Shown here piece by piece: positions 26,025 through 34,805 of a DNA stretch of 64,000 bases. The position numbers were made by a program, and so were the translations under genes. How positions within the stretch are numbered: position 1 is the first letter of the stretch; every line of letters begins with the position of its first letter. This DNA comes from Gehongia tenuis (GTDB taxonomy: Bacteria; Bacillota; Clostridia; Christensenellales; NSJ-53), in contig NZ_JACRSR010000001.1 in the NCBI RefSeq assembly GCF_014384795.1, positions 620,001 to 684,000 of the forward strand, given 5' to 3'. The notes below the pieces were generated by a model. It was given only the letters and a program-made list of their open reading frames with translations. It was not told the DNA's origin and searched no databases.

Positions 26025-26030
26025 TATAAT
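26025..26030 (+). promoter_or_regulatory. Extended -10 promoter upstream of ftsA
   Basis: TGC followed by TATAAT at 26025-26030; the region upstream (TTTATT about 17 bases away) is only a fair -35. It lies about 70 bases before ftsA, so ftsAZ may be expressed independently of the murA region. Confidence 0.55.
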
Positions 26031-26099
26031 TCATAATATAGCTTTAAATGGAGGATTGTTTCGATAAAGGACAACCCTTATCGAAAGGAATGAGTGCTT

Positions 26100-27308
26100 A
26101 TGAGACATGTGGCTGCGGCCGTCGAAATCGGGACGTCCAAAGTCGTTGCGATTATTGCTGAAGGTAAAGCCAATGGTGAGTTTGATATATTGGGCTGGAA
26201 CAGCCAGTCCCATCGGGGGATCCGCCGCGGCGTGATTCTGGACCCCGCCAATTTGCAGGAGGCCATGGCCAAAGCCCTGCATGAAGCGGAGAACCAGGCC
26301 CATCACAAGGTGAAGGAGCTCTATATTGGTGTGCCCGGATGTTTTATCAAATCCTTTACCGCACAGCAGGAGGTCTTTCTCAGCGACAAGGACAAGCGCA
26401 TCGAGACCCACAATGTGGACGAGCTGATCCTGAGGGCGGAGGAATTCGACAAGCCCCTGGATTGGATGGTCATTCATCGGGTGCCCTGCTACTTCAAGCT
26501 GGACGACAACCCCAAGATGATCGTGGATCCCGTGGGCAGCAAGGCCAAGAAGATGAACGGCGTGATCTCCTTTGTCATGGCCAACGGCGAATTCATGGAG
26601 GACATGCAGGAGCTGGCTGAAGCGGAGGGCTACAGCGTCAAGGGCTTTATTGCCACCTGCCTTGGCGAAGGGCTGATGCTCATCGAGGCCGAGGAGCGGG
26701 ACAAGACCGCCATCCTGCTTGATATCGGATACTACAATACGGACGTGACTGTCTTCAAAGGGGACGGCATCATTTTGCATGAGAGTATTCCCCTTGGCGG
26801 CGCGCATATCACCTCCGATCTTTCCTGCGCCTTCAGGCTCAGTGTGGAGCAGTCGGAAGTGATCAAGCGGCGCCACGTTTTCGGCCTGGACACCGCGGCC
26901 GACGACATGGGCGGCATGGAAGTGGAGATTCAGGGCAAAATTGTCCGCGTATCCGACAATTTTATTCAGCATGTTATTGAGTGCCGCGTGGAGGAGATTG
27001 CGGCCTCAGTGAAGAACATATTAAGACGCAAGGACGCCAGGATCCCTCAGCGGACCATGGTGTACATGGCCGGCGGAGGCATTGGCCTGATGCGCGGCGC
27101 AAGAGAGTTTATGACCAATGCACTCGATCATCCCGTTCGGGTGCTCACCCCCAAATCCGCTCACATGAATTCGCCCGTCTATGCGGGCGCCCTCGGTACA
27201 GTGGATTTGTCCCTCATCGATCCCGAGCAGCCGGAGAACAACAGTCCTACGGTGATGAAGGGTGTCAAGGGTGCATTTAAGAAGATCAGTGACTTCTTTT
27301 TTGAATAG
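26100..27308 (+). CDS. ftsA: Cell division protein FtsA
   Basis: Actin-like ATPase that ties FtsZ filaments to the membrane. 402 residues. The phosphate-1 motif is AVEIGTSKVVAIIAEGKANGEFDILG, followed by the SHUT-type ATPase elements YIGVPGCFI, the second phosphate loop TAILLDIGYYNTDVTVFKG, GGAHITSDLS and the adenosine motif VYMAGGGIGLMRGARE. ATG 26100 is ten bases after AAAGGA; GTG 26094 is closer and less likely. EIGTSK replaces the commoner DIGTSK. The C-terminus ends in a short amphipathic segment (AFKKISDFFFE), as expected for membrane binding. Confidence 0.94.
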   Translation: MRHVAAAVEIGTSKVVAIIAEGKANGEFDILGWNSQSHRGIRRGVILDPANLQEAMAKALHEAENQAHHKVKELYIGVPGCFIKSFTAQQEVFLSDKDKRIETHNVDELILRAEEFDKPLDWMVIHRVPCYFKLDDNPKMIVDPVGSKAKKMNGVISFVMANGEFMEDMQELAEAEGYSVKGFIATCLGEGLMLIEAEERDKTAILLDIGYYNTDVTVFKGDGIILHESIPLGGAHITSDLSCAFRLSVEQSEVIKRRHVFGLDTAADDMGGMEVEIQGKIVRVSDNFIQHVIECRVEEIAASVKNILRRKDARIPQRTMVYMAGGGIGLMRGAREFMTNALDHPVRVLTPKSAHMNSPVYAGALGTVDLSLIDPEQPENNSPTVMKGVKGAFKKISDFFFE

Positions 27309-27320
27309 GAGGAAGAGCCA

Positions 27321-28544
27321 GTGTTAGAATTTGATGTCGATTCGGGCACCTTGGCCCAAATCAAAGTTGTGGGTGTGGGCGGCGCTGGAAACAACGCCAT
27401 CAACCGCATGATTTTGCATGGGCTGAGGGGTGTGGAATTTATTGCTGTCAACACCGACAGTCAGGCTTTGGCCCTGTCCAAGGCCAACCAGCGGGTGCAG
27501 ATTGGCGCCAAGGTGACCAAGGGTCTGGGCGCCGGTGCAAACCCCGAGGTGGGTGCGAAGGCCGCCGAGGAAAGCCGCGAGGAAATCATGCAGAACCTCA
27601 AGGGCGCGGACCTGGTGTTCGTGACCGCCGGCATGGGCGGCGGCACCGGTACGGGCGCGGCTCCAGTGGTTGCGGAGGCTGCCCGGGAGCTGGGCATCCT
27701 GACCATCGGCGTTGTGACCAAGCCTTTCTCCTTTGAAGGCCGCCAGCGCATGAAGAATGCCGAAACCGGCATTGAAAAGCTCAAGCAGAAGGTTGATTCC
27801 CTGGTGACCATTCCCAATGAGCGGCTGCTCTCCGTGGTGGGCAAGGGGACAACCCTGGTGGACGCCTTCCGCATGGCGGACGACGTGCTCCGCCAGGGTA
27901 TTCAGGGTATTTCCGATTTGATCGCCGTTCCCAGCCTCATCAATCTGGACTTTGCCGACGTCAAATCCGTCATGGAGGACAAGGGCATGGCCCATATGGG
28001 CATCGGCTACGGCAGCGGCGAGAACGCCATGACCGAAGCCGCCAAACAGGCCATTTCTTCGCCCTTGCTGGAGACCTCCATCAATGGCGCCACCGGCGTG
28101 ATCATCAATGTGACTGGCGGCAAGGAGCTGGGCCTTATCGATGTGAACGAGGGCGCGCAGATGATCACCCAGGCTGCCGACGAGGAGGCCAACATCATCT
28201 TCGGCGCCGGCGTGGACGAGACGCTGGGCGACGAAATCCGCATCACCGTTATCGCTACCGGCTTTGAGCGTGGCGAGCGGGTCAAGAAGGATAAGGAAGC
28301 GCCGAGAGCCGAGGAAGCTCCCCGGCAGGCCAGCGTGGATGTGCCTGAAGCCCCCCAGGAGCCCCGTGAGGAGCCCCGCCGGGTGGAGATGGCCGATCCC
28401 TGGTGGATGATGGACCGCAGCGAGAACAGCACCGGCAGCGGCAGTACCGCCAGCTTTGACCGGGATGCCTTCGCCAAGCAGCTTTTCGATGGGGAAGATG
28501 AGACGGATATTCCCACCTTCCTGCGCCGTCCTCCCAAGCGCTGA
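27321..28544 (+). CDS. ftsZ: Cell division protein FtsZ
   Basis: Tubulin-like GTPase that forms the division ring. 407 residues: [16 protein letters not shown] near the start, the GTP signature [10 protein letters not shown] (about 108-117), the T7 loop with [11 protein letters not shown], a variable acidic linker (about 320-385) and a C-terminal peptide ([15 protein letters not shown]) that binds FtsA and other partners. The start is GTG with AGGAGGAAG upstream, 12 bases after ftsA. A strong terminator follows, closing the dcw cluster. Confidence 0.97.
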   Translation: MLEFDVDSGTLAQIKVVGVGGAGNNAINRMILHGLRGVEFIAVNTDSQALALSKANQRVQIGAKVTKGLGAGANPEVGAKAAEESREEIMQNLKGADLVFVTAGMGGGTGTGAAPVVAEAARELGILTIGVVTKPFSFEGRQRMKNAETGIEKLKQKVDSLVTIPNERLLSVVGKGTTLVDAFRMADDVLRQGIQGISDLIAVPSLINLDFADVKSVMEDKGMAHMGIGYGSGENAMTEAAKQAISSPLLETSINGATGVIINVTGGKELGLIDVNEGAQMITQAADEEANIIFGAGVDETLGDEIRITVIATGFERGERVKKDKEAPRAEEAPRQASVDVPEAPQEPREEPRRVEMADPWWMMDRSENSTGSGSTASFDRDAFAKQLFDGEDETDIPTFLRRPPKR

Positions 28545-28556
28545 TTTGAGTATGTC

Positions 28557-28595
28557 AATACCACGATCACTTCGGTGATTGTGGTATTGTTTTTT
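28557..28595 (+). terminator. Rho-independent terminator after ftsZ
   Basis: AATACCACGATCAC, loop TTCG, GTGATTGTGGTATT, then a T run. The ribosome site of the next gene begins at once (28596), so no room is left for a separate promoter between them. Confidence 0.85.
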
Positions 28596-28608
28596 AGAGG
28601 TGATTTTG

Positions 28609-29493
28609 ATGATGGACCGTCTGTTTGAGATCGTCTACATCCTGTTGGACGAAAAGAGCGCCACCGCCGCCGATCTGGCCCGGCGCTTCGAGGTTTCGGA
28701 GAAGACCATCTACCGGGACGTGGACCGGCTGAGCGCCGCGGGCGTACCCATCTATGCCGTACGGGGCAAGGGCGGGGGCATCCAGCTGACGGAGAACTTC
28801 GTGTTGAACCGGTCCCTGCTGTCCGAACGGGAACAAAACGAAATCATGATGGCGGTGGAGAGCCTCGCCGCCGTGAGCCTGCCCAGGGACGCCACCCTGC
28901 AAAAACTCCGGGCTCTGTTCCGGCGGGAGGGCCCCGGCTGGATTGAGGTGGACTTCAGCCGCTGGGGCGGCGGTGGGAAGGCGGTTTTTGACGGCCTGAA
29001 GAACGCGGTTCTGGAAAAACATCCGGTGGCTTTTGACTATTACAGCGCCATGGGGGAACACATGCGTCGGGAAGCGGAACCTCTGCAGCTTTGGTACAAG
29101 GACCGCGCCTGGTACCTCAAGGCTTACTGCCGGACCCGGGAGGGTTACCGGCTGTTTAAACTCACCCGCATTCGGAATCTGGAACTGCTGGAGGGACGCT
29201 TTGCGCGGGAACTGCCGCCGGATTTGGGGACGGCGCCGCCGGATCCGCAATGCCTTGTCACCCTCCGGCTTCATTTTGCACCGGAGCTGGCTTACCGGGT
29301 CTATGATGAGTTTGGCCCGGAGTGCGCCAAAAAAACAAAGGATGGCTTTGAAGCGGTGATGACCTGCCCTGAGGATGACTGGCTGTACGGCTATGTGCTC
29401 TCCTTCGGGGACAAAGCAAAGGTGCTGGAGCCGGAGCGGGTGCGCAGCACGCTGCGCAATAAAATTGCGGAAATGATGAGAAACTACGAATAG
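28609..29493 (+). CDS. HTH and WYL domain transcriptional regulator (YafY type)
   Basis: 294 residues: an N-terminal winged helix (TAADLARRFEVSEKTIYRDVDRLSAAGVPIYAVRGKGGG, about 17-57), a linker, and a WYL ligand-sensing domain (about 135-220, with PLQLWYKDRAWYLKAYCRTREGYRLFKLTRI) plus a C-terminal extension. Such proteins are usually repressors or activators responding to a nucleotide or nucleic-acid ligand. ATG follows AGAGGTGAT. It leads a small group with a zinc-ribbon gene and a radical SAM gene, a possible regulatory target. Confidence 0.92.
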   Translation: MMDRLFEIVYILLDEKSATAADLARRFEVSEKTIYRDVDRLSAAGVPIYAVRGKGGGIQLTENFVLNRSLLSEREQNEIMMAVESLAAVSLPRDATLQKLRALFRREGPGWIEVDFSRWGGGGKAVFDGLKNAVLEKHPVAFDYYSAMGEHMRREAEPLQLWYKDRAWYLKAYCRTREGYRLFKLTRIRNLELLEGRFARELPPDLGTAPPDPQCLVTLRLHFAPELAYRVYDEFGPECAKKTKDGFEAVMTCPEDDWLYGYVLSFGDKAKVLEPERVRSTLRNKIAEMMRNYE

Positions 29494-29554
29494 TGGACAA
29501 ATCGTGTCCGGTATTGAGGTGTAGAATGGAATCAAAACGAAGGAGATGATCCGA

Positions 29555-29809
29555 ATGGAAAAATTCTGTCAAAGCTGTGGCATGCCGCTTGAGGAGACGC
29601 TGCTGGGCACCGAAGCCGACGGCAAAAAGAGCGGGGATTACTGCAAATACTGCTATGACAAGGGTAAGTTCACTGGCGAAATGACCATGGAGGAGATGAT
29701 CGAGTTCTGCGCGCCCCACATGGCGGAGGGAAATCCCGGCATGACGAAGGAAGCGGCTGTGGAGGCCATGAAGAGCTTCTTTCCCCAGCTGAAGCGCTGG
29801 AGGAAATAG
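29555..29809 (+). CDS. Zinc-ribbon domain small protein
   Basis: 84 residues with FCQSCGMPL and a second pair YCKYCYDKG, forming a CxxC...CxxC zinc ribbon, then a helical C-terminus (MTMEEMIEFCAPHM, MTKEAAVEAMKSFFPQLKRW). This matches the putative zinc-ribbon family often linked to WYL or AraC-type regulators. ATG 29555 is eight bases after AAGGAG; an ATG three codons earlier overlaps that site. Function unknown. Confidence 0.85.
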   Translation: MEKFCQSCGMPLEETLLGTEADGKKSGDYCKYCYDKGKFTGEMTMEEMIEFCAPHMAEGNPGMTKEAAVEAMKSFFPQLKRWRK

Positions 29810-29817
29810 GGCGGGAC

Positions 29818-30702
29818 ATGGAATGGATCGAGGCCAGGACACTGGTGACGAAAAATAAGTCAAAGGCATGGTTTGGCACCGATTACAACATGAATATCTA
29901 TCGGGGGTGCTGTCATGGGTGTATCTACTGCGACTCCCGCAGCGCCTGCTACGGAACCGAGGATTTTGACCGGGTGCGGGCCAAGGCGAGGGCCCTTGAG
30001 CTCATCCGGGACGATCTTCGGCGCAAGACAAGAAAGGGTGTGGTTGCCACCGGCGCCATGTCCGACCCTTACAATCCCCTGGAAGTGGAGCATCAGCTGA
30101 CCCGTCACGCCCTGGAGCTTCTTTATGCCTATGGCTTCGGGGCCGCCATCTGCACCAAGAGCGATCTCATAGCCCGGGATCTGGACGTGCTGGAGGATAT
30201 CCGGCGGACGGCGCCCGTACTGGCAAAGTTTACGGTGACCACGGCGGATGAAGCGCTGGCGGCCAAGGTGGAACCGGGCGCGCCCGCGCCCACGCGGCGC
30301 TTTGCGGCCCTTGAGACGCTGGCAAAGGCGGGGATCAGGACGGGAGTTCTGCTCATGCCGGTGCTGCCCTTTCTGGAGGACAGCGAAAAAAACGTGACGG
30401 ATGTGGTGAACCGGGCGGCGGACAGCGGCGCACGGTTTGTCTACGCCTATTTTGGCGTGACCCTGCGCCAGAACCAGCGGCAGTGGTACTATGACGCCCT
30501 GGACCGGATGGCGCCCGGGCTGAAGGAGCGGTATGTCGCCCAGTATGGGGAACGTTACAGCTGTCTGTCCCCCAAGGCGTCCCGGCTGAAGGAGGCCTTT
30601 GAGGAGGTCTGTGAACGGCGCGGCTTGATTTGGACCATGCCCGCCATCATCCAGGACTATCAACTGCCTTACCGAGCCGACCAGATGACGCTGTTCGAAT
30701 GA
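29818..30702 (+). CDS. Radical SAM protein, SPL-like family
   Basis: 294 residues. The 4Fe-4S cluster motif is in YRGCCHGCIYCDSRS (a CxxxCxxC spacing is readable), followed by GAMSDPYNPLE, ICTKSDLIARD, a glycine-free FTVTTADEALA stretch and LMPVLPFLED. The overall pattern matches the Rv2578c/spore-photoproduct-lyase-like branch, which is distinct from true SplB. The reaction is unknown. It is eight bases downstream of the zinc-ribbon gene and ends in its own terminator. Confidence 0.9.
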   Translation: MEWIEARTLVTKNKSKAWFGTDYNMNIYRGCCHGCIYCDSRSACYGTEDFDRVRAKARALELIRDDLRRKTRKGVVATGAMSDPYNPLEVEHQLTRHALELLYAYGFGAAICTKSDLIARDLDVLEDIRRTAPVLAKFTVTTADEALAAKVEPGAPAPTRRFAALETLAKAGIRTGVLLMPVLPFLEDSEKNVTDVVNRAADSGARFVYAYFGVTLRQNQRQWYYDALDRMAPGLKERYVAQYGERYSCLSPKASRLKEAFEEVCERRGLIWTMPAIIQDYQLPYRADQMTLFE

Positions 30703-30706
30703 AACG

Positions 30707-30743
30707 ACGGGTGCAGGATTGAATCCTGCACCCGTCTTGCTTT
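30707..30743 (+). terminator. Rho-independent terminator after the radical SAM gene
   Basis: ACGGGTGCAGGATT and AATCCTGCACCCGT form a 14-bp stem with a tiny loop; the tail CTTGCTTT is only moderately T-rich. Confidence 0.75.
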
Positions 30744-30755
30744 GTGATTTTTTTC

Positions 30756-30785
30756 TTGCATATTTTGCGGGAATGTGGGTATAAT
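30756..30785 (+). promoter_or_regulatory. Sigma-A promoter of the YitT gene
   Basis: TTGCAT at 30756-30761, 18 bases, then TATAAT at 30780-30785, some 43 bases before the start codon. Confidence 0.55.
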
Positions 30786-30827
30786 AGGCACGGCATTTCC
30801 CAAGTAGAAAAGCGAGAAGGGCTGTAG

Positions 30828-31685
30828 ATGCAGAAAACGACCTTGCAGAAGCTGAAATACGCATTTATGCTCAACCTTGGCATTTTGATGCTGTCCGCGG
30901 GCGTGTATTTCTTCAAAACGCCGAACAGTTTTGCAACCGGCGGCGTGAGCGGTCTGTCCATTTTGCTGGCCAAGGGACTTCCGATACTCACGCAGGCGGA
31001 GTACATGACGGCCATCAACGTGCTGCTGCTGGCGGTGGGCGTGCTGGTTTTGGGCAGGGAATGCGGGCTCAAAACCATTTACTGTTCGCTCATGTTTTCC
31101 GCCGAGACCTGGCTGATGGAGCGGTTCCTTCCGTTGGCGGGGCCGCTGACCAACCAACCCTTCCTTGAGCTCGTCTACGCCATCCTGCTTACCGGCATCG
31201 GTTCGGCGATCATTTTCAACTGCAACGCATCCTCCGGAGGCACCGATATCGTGGCGCTGATTCTCAAAAAGAACATGCATATCAACGTGGGCCGGGCGCT
31301 GCTGTTCACCGATTTTCTCATCGCCGGCTCAAACTTTTTCGTATCCGGGATCATGGCGGGGCTTTATTCCATGCTGGGGCTTTTTGCAAAGGCCTTCCTG
31401 GTGGACAATATGATCGAGTCGCTCAATCTTTGCAAGGCCTTTACCATCATTACCTCCAGCCCGAAGGCCATCGCAGAATATATCATGAACGACCTTCACC
31501 GGGGCGTCACCGGCTATGCGGCCAAGGGGGAATACACCGGCCTTGAAAAGACCGTGCTGATGACGGTGTGCCCGCGGATCGACGCCGCCAAGCTTCGGCG
31601 GCGGGTGCGGGAGATCGATCCCGGCGCCTTTGTCATTGTGACCAATTCCAACGAAATTATCGGACGGGGTTTCCGCGCCGTTTGA
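30828..31685 (+). CDS. YitT family membrane protein (DUF161 and DUF2179)
   Basis: 285 residues. Five to six membrane segments form the YitT/DUF161 part, with the conserved ATGGVSGLSILLAKG near residues 39-53 and NCNASSGGTDIVALILKK. A soluble C-terminal DUF2179 domain (about 205-285) has IITSSPKAIAEYIM, HRGVTGYAAKGEYTG and IDPGAFVIVTNSNEIIGRGF. Transport or signalling roles are proposed for the family without proof. Monocistronic between a promoter and a terminator. Confidence 0.92.
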   Translation: MQKTTLQKLKYAFMLNLGILMLSAGVYFFKTPNSFATGGVSGLSILLAKGLPILTQAEYMTAINVLLLAVGVLVLGRECGLKTIYCSLMFSAETWLMERFLPLAGPLTNQPFLELVYAILLTGIGSAIIFNCNASSGGTDIVALILKKNMHINVGRALLFTDFLIAGSNFFVSGIMAGLYSMLGLFAKAFLVDNMIESLNLCKAFTIITSSPKAIAEYIMNDLHRGVTGYAAKGEYTGLEKTVLMTVCPRIDAAKLRRRVREIDPGAFVIVTNSNEIIGRGFRAV

Positions 31686-31714
31686 TGAGCTTATAGCATA
31701 TACATCCAAACCTT

Positions 31715-31751
31715 CCGCCGGGCGGCCTTGGGCTGTCCGGCGGCTTTATTT
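31715..31751 (+). terminator. Terminator after the YitT gene
   Basis: CCGCCGG and CCGGCGG arms around a 15-base loop, then CTTTATTTT. Confidence 0.65.
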
Positions 31752-31823
31752 TGGGCCTTACACGTTTCCGCGGCGGCGCCAAATGGGGCTTTGCCCGGGC
31801 AAAGAAGCGCACTGCTGGCGGGC

Positions 31824-31901
31824 TTCGACAGCCTTCTCACACAATAGACGGAAAATGCCCGACGCTGTTCTACATGTTTTCCGGCCCGTATATACTATAA
31901 T
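31824..31901 (+). promoter_or_regulatory. Candidate Spo0A-controlled promoter of spoIIGA
   Basis: TTCGACA at 31824-31830 is a perfect reverse 0A box (TGTCGAA). A 6-of-7 copy, TTCTACA, lies at 31868-31874. TATAAT at 31896-31901 would start transcription near 31908. The boxes then fall near -81 and -37, close to the arrangement of the B. subtilis spoIIG promoter. Confidence 0.55.
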
Positions 31902-31924
31902 GTTGGTCACATGGAGGGTTTGGC

Positions 31925-32776
31925 ATGGTCTATGTGGAGGATGTTCTGCTGGAGAACCTGGCCGTGAACGCCCTGATTGTGCTGCTGACGCTGAAAGCCG
32001 CCGGGATGCGCATTCGGGGGTGGCGGCTTTTTTTGTCCGCATTTTTGGGCGCGGCGGCCTCGGTGGCGGCCTTGATGCTGCCGGCGATGGGCGTCCTTGG
32101 CCTTTTGGGCAAGGTGCTGCTTTCCTGCGGGATGGTGTTTCTCGCCCTGGGCAGAAGGCCGGTGCGAACCCTTTTGAAGGGACTGGCCATTTTTTATGGC
32201 TTCACTTTTTTGATGGGCGGCGCCACCTTCGCGGCGGCTTTTCTGATGAGCGGCGGGGTGAAGATAGCGGGGGGCGTGCTGTACGTTGACGGCCCCTACG
32301 CCTTCTATCTGGCGCTGGCGGGCCTTGCCGCCTTTGGCATCCAGCGGCTGGTCGCTGCCGTCCGCCGCCGGGGCCAGGGCGAGGTGGCCCGGGTGGAGCT
32401 TAAACTTTTTGGAGCGCCGGTGGTCATCCGGGGGCTGGTGGATACGGGCAACTGTCTTTCGGAGCCCATCAGCGGCCTGCCGGTGATCGTGGTGTGGCGG
32501 GAGGCCGTGGAACTGCCGGGATGGTTTTCGGCCCTGGAGCGGGGCGAAGCGCCGGGGGACGAAGCGCTGCCGGCGGGCGTGCGCCTGGTGCCCTTCCGGA
32601 GCCTGGGCGAAGGCGGGCATCTATGGTGTGTCAAAGTGAAGGATGTTAAGGTTGTGGGCAGTGAAGAGCTGGTGCTGGAGGAGGCCTACGTGGGCTTTGC
32701 CGGCGCGGGTTTCACGCCGGAGTGCGGATATGACGCCGTGGTGCCGCCGGGCGGCACGCGGGCGATAGGAGGATGA
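31925..32776 (+). CDS. spoIIGA: Sigma-E processing peptidase SpoIIGA
   Basis: Membrane-bound aspartic protease that removes the pro-sequence of sigma-E in the mother cell after septation. 283 residues: five predicted membrane segments (about 1-140), then the protease part with the catalytic Asp in [11 protein letters not shown] (about 174-184) and a flap-like [20 protein letters not shown] is close behind TGGAGGG. sigE, its substrate, follows four bases after its stop, the standard arrangement. Confidence 0.93.
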   Translation: MVYVEDVLLENLAVNALIVLLTLKAAGMRIRGWRLFLSAFLGAAASVAALMLPAMGVLGLLGKVLLSCGMVFLALGRRPVRTLLKGLAIFYGFTFLMGGATFAAAFLMSGGVKIAGGVLYVDGPYAFYLALAGLAAFGIQRLVAAVRRRGQGEVARVELKLFGAPVVIRGLVDTGNCLSEPISGLPVIVVWREAVELPGWFSALERGEAPGDEALPAGVRLVPFRSLGEGGHLWCVKVKDVKVVGSEELVLEEAYVGFAGAGFTPECGYDAVVPPGGTRAIGG

Positions 32777-32780
32777 GGAT

Positions 32781-33506
32781 ATGAAGCATGGCGGACTTAC
32801 GGGTCTTCGGCTGAAATGGGTTCAGGCATTGATCCGGGCGGGGGTGATCAAGAAACGGATCATTCACTATATCAGCGGCGGGGAGGCGCTGCCGCCGCCC
32901 CTCACCCTGGATGAGGAGCACCGGCTTTTGGGCCGCCTTGGCGGCGGGGATGATGCGGTCAAAAGCGTGCTTATTGAACGCAATCTCCGGCTGGTGGTGT
33001 ACATTGCAAGAAAGTTTGACAACAGCGGCGTCAATGTGGAGGATCTCATTTCCATTGGAACGATTGGGCTCATCAAGGCGGTGAACACCTTTGACGTGAC
33101 CAAGAAGATCAAGCTGGCCACCTACGCCTCCCGCTGCATCGAGAATGAGATCTTGATGCATCTGAGGCGCAGCAGCAAGCTCAAGGCGGAGGTCTCCTTT
33201 GACGAACCGCTGAACGTGGATTGGGACGGGAACGAGCTGCTCTTATCCGACGTTTTGGGCACGGAAAGCGACCTGGTCACCCGGCTGATTGAGGACGAGG
33301 TGGACCGGGAACTGCTTCTCGGCGCCATCGCCCGGCTGCAGCCGAGGGAGAAGAAGATCATGGAGCTTCGCTTCGGCATCGGCACGGGCCTTGAGAAGAC
33401 GCAGAAGGAGGTCGCGGATCTGCTCGGCATCTCCCAGTCCTACATCTCGAGGCTGGAAAAACGGATCATCAAGCGGCTGAAAAAAGATCTGGGAAAAATC
33501 GTCTAA
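32781..33506 (+). CDS. sigE: RNA polymerase sporulation sigma factor SigE
   Basis: Early mother-cell sigma factor. 241 residues. An N-terminal pro-sequence of about 28 residues, ending before [12 protein letters not shown], is removed by SpoIIGA. Region 2 follows ([58 protein letters not shown]) and then regions 3 and 4 ([53 protein letters not shown]). Similarity to B. subtilis SigE is high throughout. It lies between spoIIGA and sigG. Confidence 0.97.
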   Translation: MKHGGLTGLRLKWVQALIRAGVIKKRIIHYISGGEALPPPLTLDEEHRLLGRLGGGDDAVKSVLIERNLRLVVYIARKFDNSGVNVEDLISIGTIGLIKAVNTFDVTKKIKLATYASRCIENEILMHLRRSSKLKAEVSFDEPLNVDWDGNELLLSDVLGTESDLVTRLIEDEVDRELLLGAIARLQPREKKIMELRFGIGTGLEKTQKEVADLLGISQSYISRLEKRIIKRLKKDLGKIV

Positions 33507-33539
33507 CTTTGTAGAAGGCGGAAGCATGTCCCTGGCCCG

Positions 33540-33568
33540 GTATAAAAGTTCCGGGGTTGGCAAACCTA
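33540..33568 (+). promoter_or_regulatory. Candidate sigma-F promoter of sigG
   Basis: GTATA at 33540-33544 fits the GYATA -35 exactly; after 14 bases GGCAAACCTA at 33559-33568 matches GGnnAnAnTR with one mismatch. sigG is a sigma-F target in B. subtilis. Confidence 0.45.
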
Positions 33569-33604
33569 TCCGTGAGGAAAAAACAAGAAGCGGAGGGCGC
33601 GGAC

Positions 33605-34378
33605 ATGATGAGCAACAAAGTGGAAATTTGCGGGGTGGACACCTCCAAACTCCCGGTCCTTACCAACGAACGGATGCGGGAACTTTTTGGCGAGATTCAC
33701 CGGGGCAGCCAGGGGGCGAGGGAAGAATTTGTCCGGGGCAATCTGAGGCTGGTCCTCAGTGTGATTCAGCGTTTCACGGGCCGGGGCGAATCCATGGACG
33801 ACCTTTTTCAGGTGGGCTGCATCGGCCTTATCAAGGCCATTGACAACTTCGACCTCAGTCAAAACGTGCGCTTCTCCACCTACGCCGTACCCATGATCAT
33901 CGGGGAGATCCGGCGGTATCTCCGGGATAACAACGCCATCCGGGTGAGCCGCTCCCTTCGGGATGTGGCCTATCGGGCGCTGCAGGCCAGGGAGGCGCTC
34001 ACCAACGAGAAGGACCGGGAACCCACCATCGCGGAGATCGCTGAGCGCATCGATATGGCCAGGGAGGACGTGGTGGTGGCGCTGGACGCCATTCAGGATC
34101 CGGTGTCGCTGTATGAGCCCATCTACCATGACGGCGGCGACGCCATCTTTGTGATGGATCAGGTGAAGGACGAGAAGGCGCTGGACGAGACCTGGCTGGA
34201 GGGCATCGCCCTCAAGGAGGCCATGGGCAAGCTCAGCGAGCGGGAAAAGTACATTCTGTACCTCAGGTTTTTCAAGGGCCGCACCCAGATGGAGGTGGCC
34301 GACGAGATCTCGATCTCTCAGGCGCAGGTCTCCCGGCTGGAGAAAAACGCGCTGCGCCAGATGCGAAAGCATATTTAA
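33605..34378 (+). CDS. sigG: RNA polymerase sporulation sigma factor SigG
   Basis: Late forespore sigma factor. From ATG 33605 it has 257 residues and begins NKVEICGVDTSKLPVLTNERMRELF, almost the standard SigG N-terminus. This supports the start over the ATG 48 bases upstream. Region 2 has DDLFQVGCIGLIKAIDNFD and FSTYAVPMIIGEIRRYLRDN, and region 4 has SEREKYILYLRFFKGRTQMEVADEISISQAQVSRLEK. GGAGGG is seven bases before the ATG. Confidence 0.97.
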   Translation: MMSNKVEICGVDTSKLPVLTNERMRELFGEIHRGSQGAREEFVRGNLRLVLSVIQRFTGRGESMDDLFQVGCIGLIKAIDNFDLSQNVRFSTYAVPMIIGEIRRYLRDNNAIRVSRSLRDVAYRALQAREALTNEKDREPTIAEIAERIDMAREDVVVALDAIQDPVSLYEPIYHDGGDAIFVMDQVKDEKALDETWLEGIALKEAMGKLSEREKYILYLRFFKGRTQMEVADEISISQAQVSRLEKNALRQMRKHI

Positions 34379-34483
34379 GAACGAATATTGAGGCTCCGCC
34401 GTCAGGCGTGGGCCTTTTTTGCGCCCTTTGACACGTTGGACGTTCCTTCCCGCATAGAATGGTGTAGGGAAGGGGGCAAAACC

Positions 34484-34735
34484 ATGCGCTTTTCGGATTT
34501 TCAAAAAAAAGAGGTCATCAACGTCTCCACCGGCGAGCGGCTGGGCTACACGGACGATCTGATCTTCTCCGAGCGGGACGGCCAGATTGAATCCATCGTG
34601 GTGCCCGGTCCGGGCAAGCTCTTTGGGCTCATCCGCGGCGAGGAGATGGTGGTGCCCTGGGGCTCCATCTGCCGGATTGGTGACGATGTGATATTGGTGG
34701 AGGTCCATCAAAAACGGACGCCCCGCCGCTGCTAA
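34484..34735 (+). CDS. YlmC/YmxH family sporulation protein (PRC-barrel)
   Basis: 83 residues, one PRC-barrel fold: MRFSDFQKKEVINVSTGERLGYTDDLIFSE, IESIVVPGPGKLFGL, EEMVVPWGSICRIGDDVILVE. YlmC/YmxH proteins are short, conserved in spore formers and often near sigma-G genes; their mechanism is unknown. ATG follows GAAGGGGGC. An in-frame start 96 bases upstream would add a tail not found in the family. Confidence 0.88.
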   Translation: MRFSDFQKKEVINVSTGERLGYTDDLIFSERDGQIESIVVPGPGKLFGLIRGEEMVVPWGSICRIGDDVILVEVHQKRTPRRC

Positions 34736-34805
34736 AGCTTTACGGGACGGGCATTTGACCGTATAATAGAGAAAAGCCAGATGGGACAAGCAAGGAGGCG
34801 TTAGG

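Noticed and set aside
34763..34768. Full sigma-A promoter for nrdR
   Set aside because: TATAAT is present, but no good -35 lies 16-18 bases upstream, so I mention it only in the gene entry.
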